Made by a program: the position numbers and the translations under genes. The notes under the pieces were generated by a model. The model made no database searches and was not told the DNA's origin. It worked only from the letters and a program-made list of their open reading frames with translations. From Methylobacterium sp. J-030 (GTDB lineage: Bacteria > Pseudomonadota > Alphaproteobacteria > Rhizobiales > Beijerinckiaceae), in contig NZ_JAKSYM010000297.1 of the NCBI RefSeq assembly GCF_022829545.1, positions 1 to 64,000 on the forward strand: a DNA stretch of 64,000 nucleotides, read 5' to 3'. Shown here one piece after another: positions 1 to 9,664 of this stretch. Within the stretch, counting starts at the first letter, position 1. Every line of letters starts with the position of its first letter.

Positions 1-1
1 G

Positions 2-454
2 AAGTGGGCGGAGGCGTTGGCCTGGTGCCGGGGGACCAGGGCGAGGCCGGCGATCGGCTTCGCGGCCGGGCTGACGGCGCCGGGGGGGCGGCGCGTGGGC
101 AATGCCGGGGCGATCATCTCGCCGGCCGCCGACGGCGCGGCCGAGAGGGCCGGGATCATGTGCTGGTATGGGCTGACGGTGGCGCCGGAGCCGGGCTCGT
201 TCGGGCAGACCGTGGCCGACTGGCTCGCCCGGGCGGCGAAACGGCGGCCACCAAAAGCGTGCCGTTCGCCCTACCCCCTCTGCGGGGGAGGGTGGCCCCC
301 GCAGGGGGTCGGGAGAGGGAAGCGACGGTACAGAACCCGGCTCCGCCCTTCATGCCTGTCACACCCTCTCCTGAAGCCGGGTTCCCCTCTCCCGACCCGG
401 CCTGACGGCCGGCCCACCCTCCCCCGCAGAGGGGGGAGGGAGACGCGCGGATGA
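2..454 (+). CDS. succinyl-CoA ligase alpha-subunit-like protein, 3' end only
   Basis: Only the C-terminal part is in the window; the 5' end lies upstream. The reading frame contains RPAIGFAAGLTAPGGRR followed by a GNAGAIIS segment, which matches the end of the SucD/MtkB (acyl-CoA ligase alpha) fold, where the family usually reads AGVTAPPGKRMGHAGAIIS. After the likely natural end of the domain (near residue 80 of this fragment) the frame continues for about 65 residues through GC-rich palindromic repeats, so the tail is repeat-derived. The TGA stop at 452-454 overlaps the ATG of the next gene. The acyl substrate cannot be told from this fragment. Its position before oxalate genes makes an organic-acid CoA ligase attractive, but that is inference. 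Confidence 0.6.
   Translation, partial: KWAEALAWCRGTRARPAIGFAAGLTAPGGRRVGNAGAIISPAADGAAERAGIMCWYGLTVAPEPGSFGQTVADWLARAAKRRPPKACRSPYPLCGGGWPPQGVGRGKRRYRTRLRPSCLSHPLLKPGSPLPTRPDGRPTLPRRGGRETRG
271..440. repeat. inverted pair of GC-rich palindromic repeats
   Basis: A unit at 271-319 (core CCCCCTCTGCGGGGGAGGG) reappears in reverse complement at about 384-440 (core CCCTCCCCCGCAGAGGGGG). Each copy is itself palindromic, and the pair can form a long stem with a loop of about 65 bases. Similar cores occur at 5565-5590 (partial) and 60985-61020, so this is a dispersed family of the REP/BIME sort. Here it lies inside the open frame of the upstream gene and supplies the purine-rich ribosome-binding sequence of the next one. 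Confidence 0.75.
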
Positions 455-2256
455 CCGATCGGGCAGCCAACACACCAGAACCGCCCATCGGCCCCTGGAA
501 CCCGGGTGTCCGCTCAGACCTACCCTCCGCCTTCCTGCCCCTCGTCACGGTCTACCGCCCGGAGCACGTCGAGACGCCGCTGCGCGACGCCCTCGATCTC
601 AGCGATCTCTGCGGCCTGCCCGCCCGGCAGCTCACGCGCTTCCGGGCAAGCCGCCTCGTCGTCCACGAGGTTCTCATCCGGGTCATGTCGGACCTGTCCG
701 TGCCGGTGGGCGCGGTCTACGCCGATCTCGGCGTGAATTTCCGCGCGATCGTCGCCACGATCCTGCGCGAGGGCGTCGAGCCCCGCCTCGAAGACGTCGA
801 GGCCGCCTTGGCGGAGATCCGCGCTGATGCCGACGCCGTGCTCACGCGCGAGATCGCGGACATCCTGGACGATGCGCCGGTCGCAGCGCCGCCTCGGCCG
901 GGCTGGCTCGACCGGCTCCTCGGCCGGCGCCCGCCTGCGGTCGAGACACCGCGCGAGGATCTGCCGACCCGCGCCCTGCGCCATCTCGACTCGTGGCAGC
1001 GGCGGGCCGCCGAATCCGGCGACGGCCTGGAGATCGCCGCCTGCGAGGCGCTGCGCGCAGTCGTGTCGGGCCTCATCGCCCGGCAGAATACGCTGATCCG
1101 CGACCCGACCCTGCTGCGCAACCTCGCCGGGACGCTGGTCAGCAACGGCTACGGCAGCCGCCGGGTCGGCGAGTTGATCGAACCCTGGATCGCCGCCGTG
1201 GTCGAGGCCCGCGGCTACCGCCGCTTGGCGGCCCAGGACCATCCGGTGGTGATGAACGTCAAGGGCGCCTCGGCCTCCGGCAAGAGCACGATCCGACCTT
1301 ATCAGCTCGGCCTCGCCCGGCGCCTCGGCATGGCGTGGTCCGACTTCGCGGTGATCACGCCGGATGTCTGGCGCAAGTACCTCCTCGATTACGACAGCCT
1401 GGGCGAGGCCGCCCGCTACGCCGGGACGCTGACCGGCTACGAGGTCGAGATCATCGACATGAAGCTCGACCGCTACGTCACCCGCAGGGCGGCCGAGCGG
1501 CGGATCTCGAACCTGCTGATCGACCGATTCCGGTTCGACAGCTTCCAGGCCGAGGCCGGATCGGACGGCGGCGGCCAGTTGCTCACGCGGTTCGGCGATC
1601 GGGTCTACATGCAGTTCATGGTCACGCCGCCGGCCGACACGGTCGAGCGCGCATGGCAGCGGGGCGAGATGTTCGGCCGCTACAAGGCGGTGGAGGATCT
1701 GCTGGCCCACAACGTCGAGGCCTATACCGGCATGCCGCGCCTGTTCTTCAACTGGGTGCTGGCCCGGGACAAGCAGGTGGTCTGCGAGTTCCTCGACAAC
1801 AGCGTGCCGCTCGGTGAACGCCCGCGCACCATCGCGTTCTGGGCGAACGGGATCCTCAACATCCTCGACGTGAAGGGGCTGATCGACATCGACCGCTTCC
1901 GCAAGGTCGACATCTTCGCGCGCGCGCCCGACGCGGTGTTCAAGGGGGCCGACCTCTCGGCATCCGCCAACACCACGTTCCTGAACGCGTGCCTGCGCCG
2001 GATGGCGGCGATCCGCTTCGTTCAGGCCGAGACCGGGCGCGCGATCCTGCGGCTCGATCGGGGGCGGATCACCGGCCTGGATCGCATCGCCCTCGCGGCG
2101 CTCGCGGAAGGGCCGGACTGGGACGCCGCGCGCGCGCTCCTCGGCATCCCGACCGACACCGCATCGGTCCCCGAACTCGACGAAACCCTGAACCCAGCCG
2201 ACGAGCCCACACTCGGGGCCTGGGGGCCATTTCCCGGGATCCCACAAACGGCATAA
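451..2256 (+). CDS. P-loop NTPase-like protein of unknown function
   Basis: 601 residues and not recognised as a named family. A clear Walker A motif, GASASGKST at about residues 272-280, sits in the middle. It is followed by a segment with a zeta-toxin or kinase flavour (conserved-looking DVWRKYLLDYDSLGEAARYAG). The first 260 residues look helical and carry a basic, proline-rich linker (PPRPGWLDRLLGRRP) near residue 150. There is no signal peptide or membrane segment, so it is probably cytoplasmic. The ATG overlaps the stop of the ligase-like gene (ATGA), suggesting translational coupling. The purine-rich GGAGGGAGA ahead of it comes from the palindromic repeat. A polynucleotide or small-molecule kinase role is possible but unproven. 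Confidence 0.6.
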   Translation: MTDRAANTPEPPIGPWNPGVRSDLPSAFLPLVTVYRPEHVETPLRDALDLSDLCGLPARQLTRFRASRLVVHEVLIRVMSDLSVPVGAVYADLGVNFRAIVATILREGVEPRLEDVEAALAEIRADADAVLTREIADILDDAPVAAPPRPGWLDRLLGRRPPAVETPREDLPTRALRHLDSWQRRAAESGDGLEIAACEALRAVVSGLIARQNTLIRDPTLLRNLAGTLVSNGYGSRRVGELIEPWIAAVVEARGYRRLAAQDHPVVMNVKGASASGKSTIRPYQLGLARRLGMAWSDFAVITPDVWRKYLLDYDSLGEAARYAGTLTGYEVEIIDMKLDRYVTRRAAERRISNLLIDRFRFDSFQAEAGSDGGGQLLTRFGDRVYMQFMVTPPADTVERAWQRGEMFGRYKAVEDLLAHNVEAYTGMPRLFFNWVLARDKQVVCEFLDNSVPLGERPRTIAFWANGILNILDVKGLIDIDRFRKVDIFARAPDAVFKGADLSASANTTFLNACLRRMAAIRFVQAETGRAILRLDRGRITGLDRIALAALAEGPDWDAARALLGIPTDTASVPELDETLNPADEPTLGAWGPFPGIPQTA

Positions 2257-2293
2257 TATCGCCGTCCTGACAGTTCATCCCGTCCGTTTCACA

Positions 2294-2318
2294 CTGGTAT
2301 ATTGCATGCCTGGAATGG
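2294..2318 (+). promoter_or_regulatory. candidate oxalate-regulon operator upstream of the OxlT-like gene
   Basis: CTGGTATATTGCATGCC followed directly by TGGAATGG. Thirteen of the 17 bases of the first block match 9445-9461, upstream of the PAS-frc unit, and the eight-base block TGGAATGG is identical there. It lies about 70-90 bases before the transporter start. No regulator gene is nearby in the window, so the binding protein is unknown; a GntR-type repressor would suit the TGG...CCA symmetry of the second copy. Confidence 0.4.
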
Positions 2319-2385
2319 ATGTGCATGATCAACGACGCACGAGACGCCGCCACGGAAGGCCGCGCCGCCCCAGAGAGGCTTAGGG

Positions 2386-3672
2386 ATGGAACGCCAGGAT
2401 TCGCCGTCGGCGAAGTGGTGGCAGCTCGCTTTCGGCGTGACCTGCATGGCCATGATCGCCAACCTCCAATACGGCTGGACATTGTTCGTCGATCCGATCG
2501 ATCAGCGCTACCACTGGGGCCGGGCCGCGATCCAGCTCGCCTTCACGCTGTTCGTCGCCACCGAGACCTGGCTCGTCCCGGTCGAGGCGTGGTTCGTCGA
2601 CCGCTACGGCCCGAAGATCGTGGTGGCCTTCGGCGGCGTCATGATCGCCTCGGCCTGGACCATCGACGCCTACGCCGACAGCCTGTTCATGCTGTACCTC
2701 GGGGCGGTGATCGCCGGCATCGGCGCCGGCTCGGTCTACGGCACCTGCGTGGGCAACGCGCTGAAATGGTTCCCGCACCGCCGCGGCCTCGCGGCCGGCG
2801 CGACGGCCGCCGGGTTCGGCGCGGGCGCAGCCATCACGGTGGTGCCCATCGCCCGGATGATCGCCACCAGCGGATATCAGGACGCGTTCCTGTATTTCGG
2901 CATCGGCCAGGGAGCGGTGGTGTTCGCCCTCGCCTTCCTGCTGCGCAAGCCGTCGACGATCACCACTGTTCAGCGCAAGAGCCTGCGCCTGCCCCAGACC
3001 AAGGTCGACCGCAGCCCCCGCGAGGCGGTGCGCACGCCCGTCTTCTGGGTGATGTACGTCATGTTCGTGATGGTCGCCTCGGGCGGCCTGATGGCGGCGG
3101 CGCAGATCGCCCCGATCGCCCACGACTTCCAGGTGGCCGGCGTTCCGGTGAGCCTGTTCGGCCTGCAGATGGCGGCGCTGACGTTGGCGATCTCGCTGGA
3201 CCGGATCTTCGACGGGTTCGGGCGGCCGTTCTTCGGCTTCGTCTCGGACCATATCGGCCGCGAGAACACGATGTTCATCGCCTTCTCGACGGCGGCGGCG
3301 GCGGTGATCGTGCTCCTGACCTACGGGCACAACCCGATGGTGTTCGTGCTGGCCACGGCGGTGTATTTCGGGGTGTTCGGCGAGATCTACTCGCTGTTCC
3401 CGGCGACCTGCGGCGACACGTTCGGCTCGAAATACGCCGCCAGCAATGCCGGCCTGCTCTACACCGCCAAGGGGACCGCGGCGTTCCTCGTGCCCTTCGC
3501 AAGCCTGCTCTCGGCGGCCTATGGCTGGTCGGCGGTGTTCGCGCTGATCATCGTGCTCAACGTCACGGCGGCGGCGCTGGCCATGTTCCTGCTTCGCCCG
3601 ATGCGAGCCCGCTACCTCGCGGCGGACGACGCCCCCGCGGCGCTCGCGGCCCAGCCGATCCGGGCGGCCTGA
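2386..3672 (+). CDS. oxalate/formate antiporter-type MFS transporter
   Basis: 428 residues with about 12 hydrophobic segments starting near residue 12, the size and plan of the OxlT family. These antiporters exchange external oxalate for internal formate across the inner membrane. In a late helix the sequence reads [21 protein letters not shown]; a basic residue in this region of OxlT binds the dicarboxylate. A cytoplasmic loop motif DRYGPK after helix 2 fits the MFS pattern. The start is chosen because GAGAGG lies seven bases ahead of the ATG. The oxalyl-CoA decarboxylase gene follows after 46 bases on the same strand, so the two are probably co-transcribed, and this context supports oxalate as substrate. 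Other dicarboxylates are possible. Confidence 0.85.
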   Translation: MERQDSPSAKWWQLAFGVTCMAMIANLQYGWTLFVDPIDQRYHWGRAAIQLAFTLFVATETWLVPVEAWFVDRYGPKIVVAFGGVMIASAWTIDAYADSLFMLYLGAVIAGIGAGSVYGTCVGNALKWFPHRRGLAAGATAAGFGAGAAITVVPIARMIATSGYQDAFLYFGIGQGAVVFALAFLLRKPSTITTVQRKSLRLPQTKVDRSPREAVRTPVFWVMYVMFVMVASGGLMAAAQIAPIAHDFQVAGVPVSLFGLQMAALTLAISLDRIFDGFGRPFFGFVSDHIGRENTMFIAFSTAAAAVIVLLTYGHNPMVFVLATAVYFGVFGEIYSLFPATCGDTFGSKYAASNAGLLYTAKGTAAFLVPFASLLSAAYGWSAVFALIIVLNVTAAALAMFLLRPMRARYLAADDAPAALAAQPIRAA

Positions 3673-3718
3673 CGCCGCTTACCCGTTCAGACCCGATCCG
3701 ACTCTCTGGAGACCCCCG

Positions 3719-5464
3719 ATGACCGCCCTGGCCAAGATCGTCCACACCACCCCCGAGATCGAGGCGGAACCCGAGCTGACCGACGGCTTCCACCTCGTCA
3801 TCGACGCGCTCAAGCTCAACGGCATCGAGACGATCTACGGCGTGCCGGGCATCCCGATCACCGATCTCGGCCGCATGGCCCAGGCCGAGGGGATGCGGGT
3901 GATCTCGTTCCGCCACGAGCAGCATGCCGGCAACGCCGCGGCGATCGCGGGCTTCCTCACCCAGAAGCCCGGCATCTGCCTCACGGTCTCGGCGCCGGGC
4001 TTCCTCAACGGTCTCACGGCGCTCGCCAACGCCACCACCAATTGCTTCCCGATGATCCTGATCTCGGGCTCCTCCGAGCGCGAGATTGTTGATCTGCAGC
4101 AGGGCGACTACGAGGAGATGGACCAGCTCTCCATCGCCAAGCCCCTGTGCAAGGCGGCCTTCCGGGTGCTGCACGCGGCCGATATCGGCATCGGCGTCGC
4201 CCGCGCGATCCGCGCCGCCTGCTCGGGCCGGCCGGGCGGCGTCTATCTCGACCTGCCCGCCAAGCTGTTCGCCCAGGTGATCGACGCCGAGGCCGGCCAG
4301 AAGTCGCTGGTCAAGGTGATCGATCCGGCGCCCGCCCAGCACCCCGCCCCCGAGGCGATCGCCCGGGCCCTCGAGGTGCTGAAATCCGCCAAGCGGCCGC
4401 TGATCGTGCTCGGGAAGGGCGCCGCCTACGCCCAGGCCGACGAGGCGATCCGTTCGCTGGTCGAGACCAGCGGCATCCCCTACGTGCCGATGAGCATGGC
4501 CAAGGGCCTCCTGCCCGACACCCACCCGCTCTCGGCCGGCGCGGCGCGCTCGACGGCGCTGAAGGACTCGGACGTGGTGCTGCTGGTCGGCGCCCGGCTG
4601 AACTGGCTGCTGTCGCACGGCAAGGGCAAGAGCTGGGGCGAGCCGGGCTCGACCAAGTTCATCCAGATCGACATCGAGCCCCGCGAGATGGATTCGAACG
4701 TCGAGATCGTCGCGCCCGTGGTCGGCGACATCGCCTCCTGCGTGCAGGCTTTGCTCGACGGCATGGGCCAGGGCTGGCAGCAGCCCCCGTCCGACTGGAT
4801 CGAGACGCTCAAGACCAAGCGCGAGGCGAACATCGCCAAGATGGCGCCCAAGCTCATGAGCAACGCCTCGCCCATGACCTTTCACGCCGCGCTCGGGGCG
4901 CTCCGCACCATCGTCAAGGAGCGGCCGGACGCGATCCTGGTCAACGAGGGTGCCAACACCCTCGACCTCGCCCGGGGCATCATCGACATGTACCAGCCGC
5001 GCAAGCGGCTCGACGTCGGCACCTGGGGCATCATGGGTATCGGCATGGGCTTCGCCGTGGCCGCTGCGGTCGAGACCGGCAAGCCGGTCCTGTGCGTGGA
5101 AGGCGACAGCGCCTTCGGCTTCTCCGGCATGGAGGTCGAGACGATCTGCCGGTACGGCCTGCCGGTCTGCATCGTGGTGTTCAACAACAACGGCATCTAC
5201 CGCGGCACCGACACGGATCCGACCGGCCGCGACCCGGCCACCACGGTGTTCGTGCCGGATTCCCGCTACGACCGGATGATGGAGGCCTTCGGCGGCGTCG
5301 GCTACCACGTCACCACGCCCGACGAGCTGACCCGGGCGGTCAACGAGGCGATGAACGCGGGCCGGCCGGCCCTCGTCAACGCCGTGATCGACCCGGCCGC
5401 CGGCAGCGAGAGCGGCAACATCGGCAGCCTCAACCCGCAGAGCGGGATCAAGAAGAAGAAGTGA
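3719..5464 (+). CDS. oxc: oxalyl-CoA decarboxylase
   Basis: 581 residues, close to the known enzyme length. It is a thiamin-diphosphate enzyme that converts oxalyl-CoA to formyl-CoA and CO2. The cofactor-activating glutamate is visible as E67 in [12 protein letters not shown]. The ThDP/Mg motif starts at [13 protein letters not shown] (G462 onward) and ends in NNNGIYRG. The middle domain (about 200-360) is the usual Rossmann-like module of acetolactate-synthase relatives. The protein ends in a lysine tail (GIKKKK). It follows the OxlT-like transporter and is followed by a strong terminator. With the formyl-CoA transferase on the other strand it completes the oxalate cycle. The family assignment is firm; oxalyl-CoA rather than 2-hydroxyacyl-CoA as substrate rests on sequence similarity and neighbours. 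Confidence 0.93.
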   Translation: MTALAKIVHTTPEIEAEPELTDGFHLVIDALKLNGIETIYGVPGIPITDLGRMAQAEGMRVISFRHEQHAGNAAAIAGFLTQKPGICLTVSAPGFLNGLTALANATTNCFPMILISGSSEREIVDLQQGDYEEMDQLSIAKPLCKAAFRVLHAADIGIGVARAIRAACSGRPGGVYLDLPAKLFAQVIDAEAGQKSLVKVIDPAPAQHPAPEAIARALEVLKSAKRPLIVLGKGAAYAQADEAIRSLVETSGIPYVPMSMAKGLLPDTHPLSAGAARSTALKDSDVVLLVGARLNWLLSHGKGKSWGEPGSTKFIQIDIEPREMDSNVEIVAPVVGDIASCVQALLDGMGQGWQQPPSDWIETLKTKREANIAKMAPKLMSNASPMTFHAALGALRTIVKERPDAILVNEGANTLDLARGIIDMYQPRKRLDVGTWGIMGIGMGFAVAAAVETGKPVLCVEGDSAFGFSGMEVETICRYGLPVCIVVFNNNGIYRGTDTDPTGRDPATTVFVPDSRYDRMMEAFGGVGYHVTTPDELTRAVNEAMNAGRPALVNAVIDPAAGSESGNIGSLNPQSGIKKKK

Positions 5465-5498
5465 GGGCGGGCCAAAGCCCCTGATACGAAAGCCTCCG

Positions 5499-5530
5499 AC
5501 GGCCGGATCGCTCAGCGGTCCGGCCGTTTT
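5499..5530 (+). terminator. rho-independent terminator after oxc
   Basis: ACGGCCGGA pairs with TCCGGCCGT around an 11-base loop and is followed by a short T run. It lies 34 bases after the oxc stop and ends the transporter-oxc unit. Confidence 0.85.
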
Positions 5531-5647
5531 CAATGGGACCGCCGGATCCGTATCACGCCCTCCTTCCTCTGCGGGGGCGGGCGGGAGGGAGGCGGGTTCC
5601 GTTGCTCAAGTCCCGACCGCATCGCGCGCGCTCAGCCACAACCCGCC

Positions 5648-6343
5648 ATGATCGATCCCGACCTCGCCGGCCGCCTGCACTTCCGTCACCGCCTGCCCAC
5701 ACAAAAGCCCCTCCCCCCGGGCCGGCACGACCTCGGCCTGTACGCCGAGCGGGACGCGGTGCTGGTGGTCCCCGAGGGCCTCGATTCCCACCGGCCCTGC
5801 CCCCTCGTGGTGCTTTTCCACGGCGGCGGCGGCAGTGCCGAGCGGATCCTGCCGATGCTGGAGCGACACGCCCAGTCCGAAGAGTTCCTGCTTCTCGTCC
5901 CGCAATCGCAATTCCCGACCTGGGACATCGTCATCGCGGGTCACGGCCCCGACCGGGAGCGCGTCGCGGGCGCGCTGGCCCATGTGGCCGACCGCTTCCC
6001 GCTCGATCCCGGACGCCTCTGCTTCGCGGGCCACTCGGACGGCGGGAGCTACACGCTCTCGCTCGGGCTCGCGAACGGCGACGTGGCCAGTCACCTGATC
6101 GTCTCGTCGGCGGGCTTCCTGTCGGTGCATCTGCAGATCGGTGCGCCGAAGATCTTCCTGTCGCACGGCACCCGGGACCAGCAGATCCCGATCGACCGCA
6201 GCGCCCGGGTCCATGTGCCGGCGCTGCGCGAGGCCGGCTATCCGGTGACGTACGTCGAGTATGACGGCCCGCATGCCCACCAGCCGGCCGTCGTGGCGCA
6301 GGCCGTGGACTTCTTCCTGAGGGATCAGGCCAGCGCGGGCTGA
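5648..6343 (+). CDS. alpha/beta hydrolase, phospholipase/carboxylesterase type
   Basis: 231 residues, the usual size of the carboxylesterase-2/PHB-depolymerase-like group. The nucleophile elbow is GHSDGGS (Ser130), the acid is in GTRDQQIP (Asp177), and the base is in DGPHAHQP (His209), in correct order. The oxyanion strand reads VVLFHGGGG near residue 55-62. No signal peptide is seen, so it should act in the cytoplasm on a small ester or thioester. The 3' end overlaps the convergent HPP-family gene by 19 bases. The substrate cannot be told. Confidence 0.8.
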   Translation: MIDPDLAGRLHFRHRLPTQKPLPPGRHDLGLYAERDAVLVVPEGLDSHRPCPLVVLFHGGGGSAERILPMLERHAQSEEFLLLVPQSQFPTWDIVIAGHGPDRERVAGALAHVADRFPLDPGRLCFAGHSDGGSYTLSLGLANGDVASHLIVSSAGFLSVHLQIGAPKIFLSHGTRDQQIPIDRSARVHVPALREAGYPVTYVEYDGPHAHQPAVVAQAVDFFLRDQASAG

Positions 6344-7521
6344 GCCGGTCCGTGAGTCCGGCCCGGGGGCTCGACTGCGCCGGCATCGGCGAGAAGCGCC
6401 GGGATCAGGTCGGTCTGCGAGACGATCCCGACGAGGCGGCCATCGCGGTCGACCACCGGCAGATGGTGCAGCCCCGCCCTCGACAGGAGTGGCACGAGCG
6501 CGGCAATGGGCAGATCCGGGCCGACGGGCGCGACCGCGCTCATGATGTCGGCGGCGCAGCCATGGGGCGCCCGGCCGCGCTCGACCGTGAGCCGCAGGCG
6601 GCGGCCGAGGCCGAGGCGCGGCCCGGACCGGTCCCAGGCGGCCTTGTCGAGCAGGTCGGTCTGCGTGACGATCCCGAGCACCCGCGCGCCCTCGTCGGTG
6701 ACCGGCAGCGCCTTGATCCGGTGACGGCGCAGCAGCCGCAGCGCCTCGGTGAGCGGCGCGTCCGGCGCCACCGCGATCACGTCGCGCGACATGATCGCCC
6801 CGCAGGTGATCGGCCCCGAGCTGCGGCCGTAGACCCGCATCTGCACCTGCCGCAGGATCTGCTCGAGATCGCCGCGGTCGACGTCGAGCAGCTGATCGAA
6901 GTCTTTCAGAGCCGCGTCGAGATCGGCGGTGCGGAACCCGACCCGGGCGCCCGAGGGCGGATCGGCGGTCCGCGGACCGGCCGGGCGCTGGTGCGGATAG
7001 GCGCGGCCCGTGAGGTTGTTGAACAGCAGCGCGGTCGCGAGCAGGATCAGCGAGTTGGCCGCCACTGGCCAGAGCGCGAAGCCGTAGCCCAGCGCCCGGA
7101 CCGCCGGGCCGCCGAGCACCGCCGTCAGCGCCACGGCGCCGCTCGGCGGATGCAGGCAGCGCAGGAGCATCATCAGGGCGATCGCCACGCCGATCGCGCA
7201 GGCGGCGGCCACGAACGGGTCGGCGATCCACGCGGCCGCCGTAACGCCGACCAGGGCAGCCACGAGATTGCCGCCGAGGATCGACCAGGGCTGCGCCAGG
7301 GGGCTCGCCGGCACGGCGAAGAGCAGAACCGCCGAGGCACCCATCGGTGCGATCAGGATCGGCAGCGCCGCGTTCGGGAGTGACGCGCGGCAGACGAGGC
7401 CGGTCGCCAGGATCCCCACCAGGGCACCCGCGGCGGAGCGCAGGCGCTCGCGCGTGCTGACCGGGGTCAGCTCCGGCAGGAAACGACTCAGGAACGCGCG
7501 CATCGGCTCCGGGGCTCGCAT
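6325..7521 (-). CDS. HPP family membrane protein with two C-terminal CBS domains
   Basis: 398 residues. The first half has about five hydrophobic segments and the hallmark LHPPSGA motif near residue 131, with APMGASAVLLF before it. The second half holds two CBS domains, each ending in a GIV(T/S)QTDL strand (about 240-300 and 320-375). HPP proteins of cyanobacteria and plants have been linked to nitrite transport; CBS pairs bind adenosyl ligands and would let nucleotide state gate the membrane part. The first ATG is only four bases beyond the frc terminator, so translation may begin at the second ATG (7503) or rely on an unusual short leader. The transported substrate is not known. Confidence 0.8.
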   Translation of the reverse strand: MRAPEPMRAFLSRFLPELTPVSTRERLRSAAGALVGILATGLVCRASLPNAALPILIAPMGASAVLLFAVPASPLAQPWSILGGNLVAALVGVTAAAWIADPFVAAACAIGVAIALMMLLRCLHPPSGAVALTAVLGGPAVRALGYGFALWPVAANSLILLATALLFNNLTGRAYPHQRPAGPRTADPPSGARVGFRTADLDAALKDFDQLLDVDRGDLEQILRQVQMRVYGRSSGPITCGAIMSRDVIAVAPDAPLTEALRLLRRHRIKALPVTDEGARVLGIVTQTDLLDKAAWDRSGPRLGLGRRLRLTVERGRAPHGCAADIMSAVAPVGPDLPIAALVPLLSRAGLHHLPVVDRDGRLVGIVSQTDLIPALLADAGAVEPPGRTHGPAQPALA

Positions 7522-7524
7522 ACG

Positions 7525-7553
7525 AAAAGGACGGCGCCAAGGCGACGCCGTCC
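7525..7553 (-). terminator. rho-independent terminator after frc
   Basis: Read on the minus strand, GGACGGCG and CGCCGTCC form a stem with a nine-base loop, followed by TTTT. It lies between the frc stop and the HPP-family start. Confidence 0.85.
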
Positions 7554-7586
7554 TGTCTCAGGATCGCTGAGGACTTCCGGTCCCGG

Positions 7587-8837
7587 TCAGACCGCGCGGG
7601 CCTCGTGCATGGCCCGGATCTGCTCCTGCGTGTAACCCAGGCCCGCCAGCACCTCGTCGGTGTGCTCGCCGAGCAGCGGAGAGGCCTTCACCTCGACCTG
7701 CATGTCGGAGAACTTGATCGGGCTGCCGACGGTCAGATACTTGCCGAGCTTCGGATGCGCCACCTCGACCACGGTGCCGCTCTCACGCAACGACTTGTCC
7801 TCCGCGATCTCCTTCATCGACAGTACCGGCGCGCAGGGGATATCGAAGGTGCGCAGGATGTCGACCGCCTCGAACTTGGTCTTGTCGGCGAGCCACTCCT
7901 CGATCGTCTTGAAGATGTCGAAGATCTTATCCTGGCGGGCCCGGGCGGTGTTGTAGGCAGGATCGGTGATCCACTCTTCCTTGCCGAGGGCCTTGCAGAT
8001 CGGCGCCCAGGCGTGGCCCTGGATCGTGAAGTAGATGTAAGCGTTCGGGTCGGTCTCCCAGCCCTTGCACTTGAGCACCCAGCCCGGCTGGCCGCCGCCC
8101 CCGGCATTGCCGCCGCGCGGCACCACGTCGGAGAACTCGCCGTGGGGGTATTGCGGGTACTCCTCCAGGTAGCCGAGGGCGTCGAGGCGTTGCTGGTCGC
8201 GCAGCTTCACGCGGCAGAGGTTGATCACGGAGTCCTGCATGGACACGGCGACCTTCTGACCCTTGCCGGTCTTGTTCTTCTGGTGGAGCGCCGTGAGGAT
8301 GCCGATGGCCAGATGCATGCCGGTGTTCGAGTCGCCGAGTGCCGCCGCGCTGACGGTGGGCGGCCCGTCCCAGAAGCCCGTGGTCGAGGCGGCACCGCCG
8401 GCGCACTGGGCGACGTTCTCGTAGACCTTCAGGTCCTCGTAATGGTGGCCGTCCGAGAAGCCCTTCACCGAGGCGAGGATCATGCCGGGGTTCAGCTCCT
8501 GGATCCGCGCCCAGGAGAAGCCCATCCGGTCCAGTGCGCCGGGGCCGAAATTCTCGACCATGACGTCGGAATCGCGGATCAGCTTCTCCAGGACTTCCTT
8601 GCCGGCCTGGGTCTTGGTGTCGAGGGTGAGCGAGCGCTTGTTGGAGTTCAGCATCGTGAAATAGAGCGCGTCCGCGTCCTCGACGTGGCGCAACTGCGTG
8701 CGGGTCACGTCGCCGGCACCGGGGCGCTCGACTTTGATCACGTCGGCCCCGAACCAAGCCAGCAACTGCGTGCAGGCCGGACCCGCCTGAACGTGCGTGA
8801 AATCGATGATCTTGATGCCTTCCAGCGGCTTGCTCAT
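7587..8837 (-). CDS. frc: formyl-CoA:oxalate CoA-transferase
   Basis: 416 residues, a class III CoA-transferase. It moves CoA from formyl-CoA to oxalate, making the oxalyl-CoA that Oxc decarboxylates. The catalytic aspartate is Asp169 in [12 protein letters not shown], the same number as in the Oxalobacter enzyme. The mobile glycine loop appears as GGGGQPGW (about 246-253). The N-terminal Rossmann region reads [21 protein letters not shown]-type purines (AAGGGAGGACG) precede the ATG at good spacing. A PAS-only gene lies 58 bases upstream on the same strand and is probably co-transcribed. A terminator follows. It is on the opposite strand from oxc but shares an upstream motif with that unit. 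Confidence 0.94.
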   Translation of the reverse strand: MSKPLEGIKIIDFTHVQAGPACTQLLAWFGADVIKVERPGAGDVTRTQLRHVEDADALYFTMLNSNKRSLTLDTKTQAGKEVLEKLIRDSDVMVENFGPGALDRMGFSWARIQELNPGMILASVKGFSDGHHYEDLKVYENVAQCAGGAASTTGFWDGPPTVSAAALGDSNTGMHLAIGILTALHQKNKTGKGQKVAVSMQDSVINLCRVKLRDQQRLDALGYLEEYPQYPHGEFSDVVPRGGNAGGGGQPGWVLKCKGWETDPNAYIYFTIQGHAWAPICKALGKEEWITDPAYNTARARQDKIFDIFKTIEEWLADKTKFEAVDILRTFDIPCAPVLSMKEIAEDKSLRESGTVVEVAHPKLGKYLTVGSPIKFSDMQVEVKASPLLGEHTDEVLAGLGYTQEQIRAMHEARAV

Positions 8838-8895
8838 GGGGCGTCCTCCCTTGGAATGTTGGTGGTTCGGTGAAGGCGATGCGCGGCCGGCCCGT

Positions 8896-9366
8896 TCAGG
8901 CCGGCACGGCGGCTTCGAGCTCGGCCACGCGCTGACGCAGCCGCTTGTCTTCCGTCCAGCGTTCGGTCTCGTCTCGGATCACCGCCACGATCCCGGTCAC
9001 TTGGTCGGCGGAGTCCCGCACCATCCCCACCGTGAAGGCGATGGAGCGCTGGCTTCCGTCCTTGCAGATCGCCGGCACCCTCAGGGTCTGCGCCCCGTAG
9101 CGGGTGATGCCGGTCCGCATCGTCTCGGCGTAGCCGTCCCAGTGGCGACGCCGGTGCCGCTCGGGGGTGATCAGGTCGAGGGTCTGACCGAGCGCCTCCG
9201 CGGCGGTGAAGCCGAAGATCCGCTCGGCGGCCGGATTCCAGACGGTGATGGCACCCTCCGGATCGGCGACGACGACCGCGTCCCCGATCGCCGCGACGAG
9301 ACTCGCAAGGTCGGATCCCGTCCCGGCGGTCGCGCTAGCATCCCCGCGCGTGGTGGGATTCGTCAT
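8896..9366 (-). CDS. single PAS-domain protein
   Basis: 156 residues with one PAS domain (about 22-135): [27 protein letters not shown] is the entry strand and helix, and [13 protein letters not shown] the exit. A short coiled tail ([12 protein letters not shown]) follows. No kinase, GGDEF or DNA-binding domain is attached, so it could sense a ligand or redox state and act on a partner, or dimerise through the tail. It is the first gene of the probable frc transcription unit. A PAS-only protein as leader of an oxalate operon is uncommon; its ligand is unknown. Confidence 0.8.
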   Translation of the reverse strand: MTNPTTRGDASATAGTGSDLASLVAAIGDAVVVADPEGAITVWNPAAERIFGFTAAEALGQTLDLITPERHRRRHWDGYAETMRTGITRYGAQTLRVPAICKDGSQRSIAFTVGMVRDSADQVTGIVAVIRDETERWTEDKRLRQRVAELEAAVPA

Positions 9367-9444
9367 GGGCGGCCTTTCTCTCCGGAATAGGAGCTAAAGT
9401 TCCGGCTGACCGCTGCGGCCCCGGCGTCGGAGCGCCGCGCAACA

Positions 9445-9480
9445 TTGGTATTTGGTATGCCATATGTGGAATGGCGTCAA
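9445..9480 (-). promoter_or_regulatory. candidate promoter and operator of the PAS-frc unit
   Basis: Plus-strand TTGGTATTTGGTATGCC (9445-9461) and TGGAATGG (9467-9474) match the region before the OxlT-like gene. On the minus strand TTGACG (9475-9480) could be a -35 box, with a 17-base spacer to a weak TACCAA. The TGGTATGCCA palindrome would then overlap the -10 region, a position typical of a repressor site. The start codon is about 80 bases downstream. Confidence 0.4.
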
Positions 9481-9664
9481 CGGCCGGTCCGGGGACTGCA
9501 CTTTCATTCCGGCCGGATCTGTATCCTGGCGACCTCTCCGACGCGGCCGGAGGCCGGGCGTGTGCGCCCTATCGTGTTCTCAGATTTGCCGCTTTCGGCG
9601 CGCAGGAGCGCGACGGTCGACAGCTCGGACCGGCGGTTCGGCATCCCGCCCTGGAGTTCATCCG

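Noticed and set aside
3563-5533. A 656-codon open frame on the minus strand
   Set aside because: Antisense shadow of oxc; composition (HDLGRV-rich) and lack of motifs show it is not a gene.
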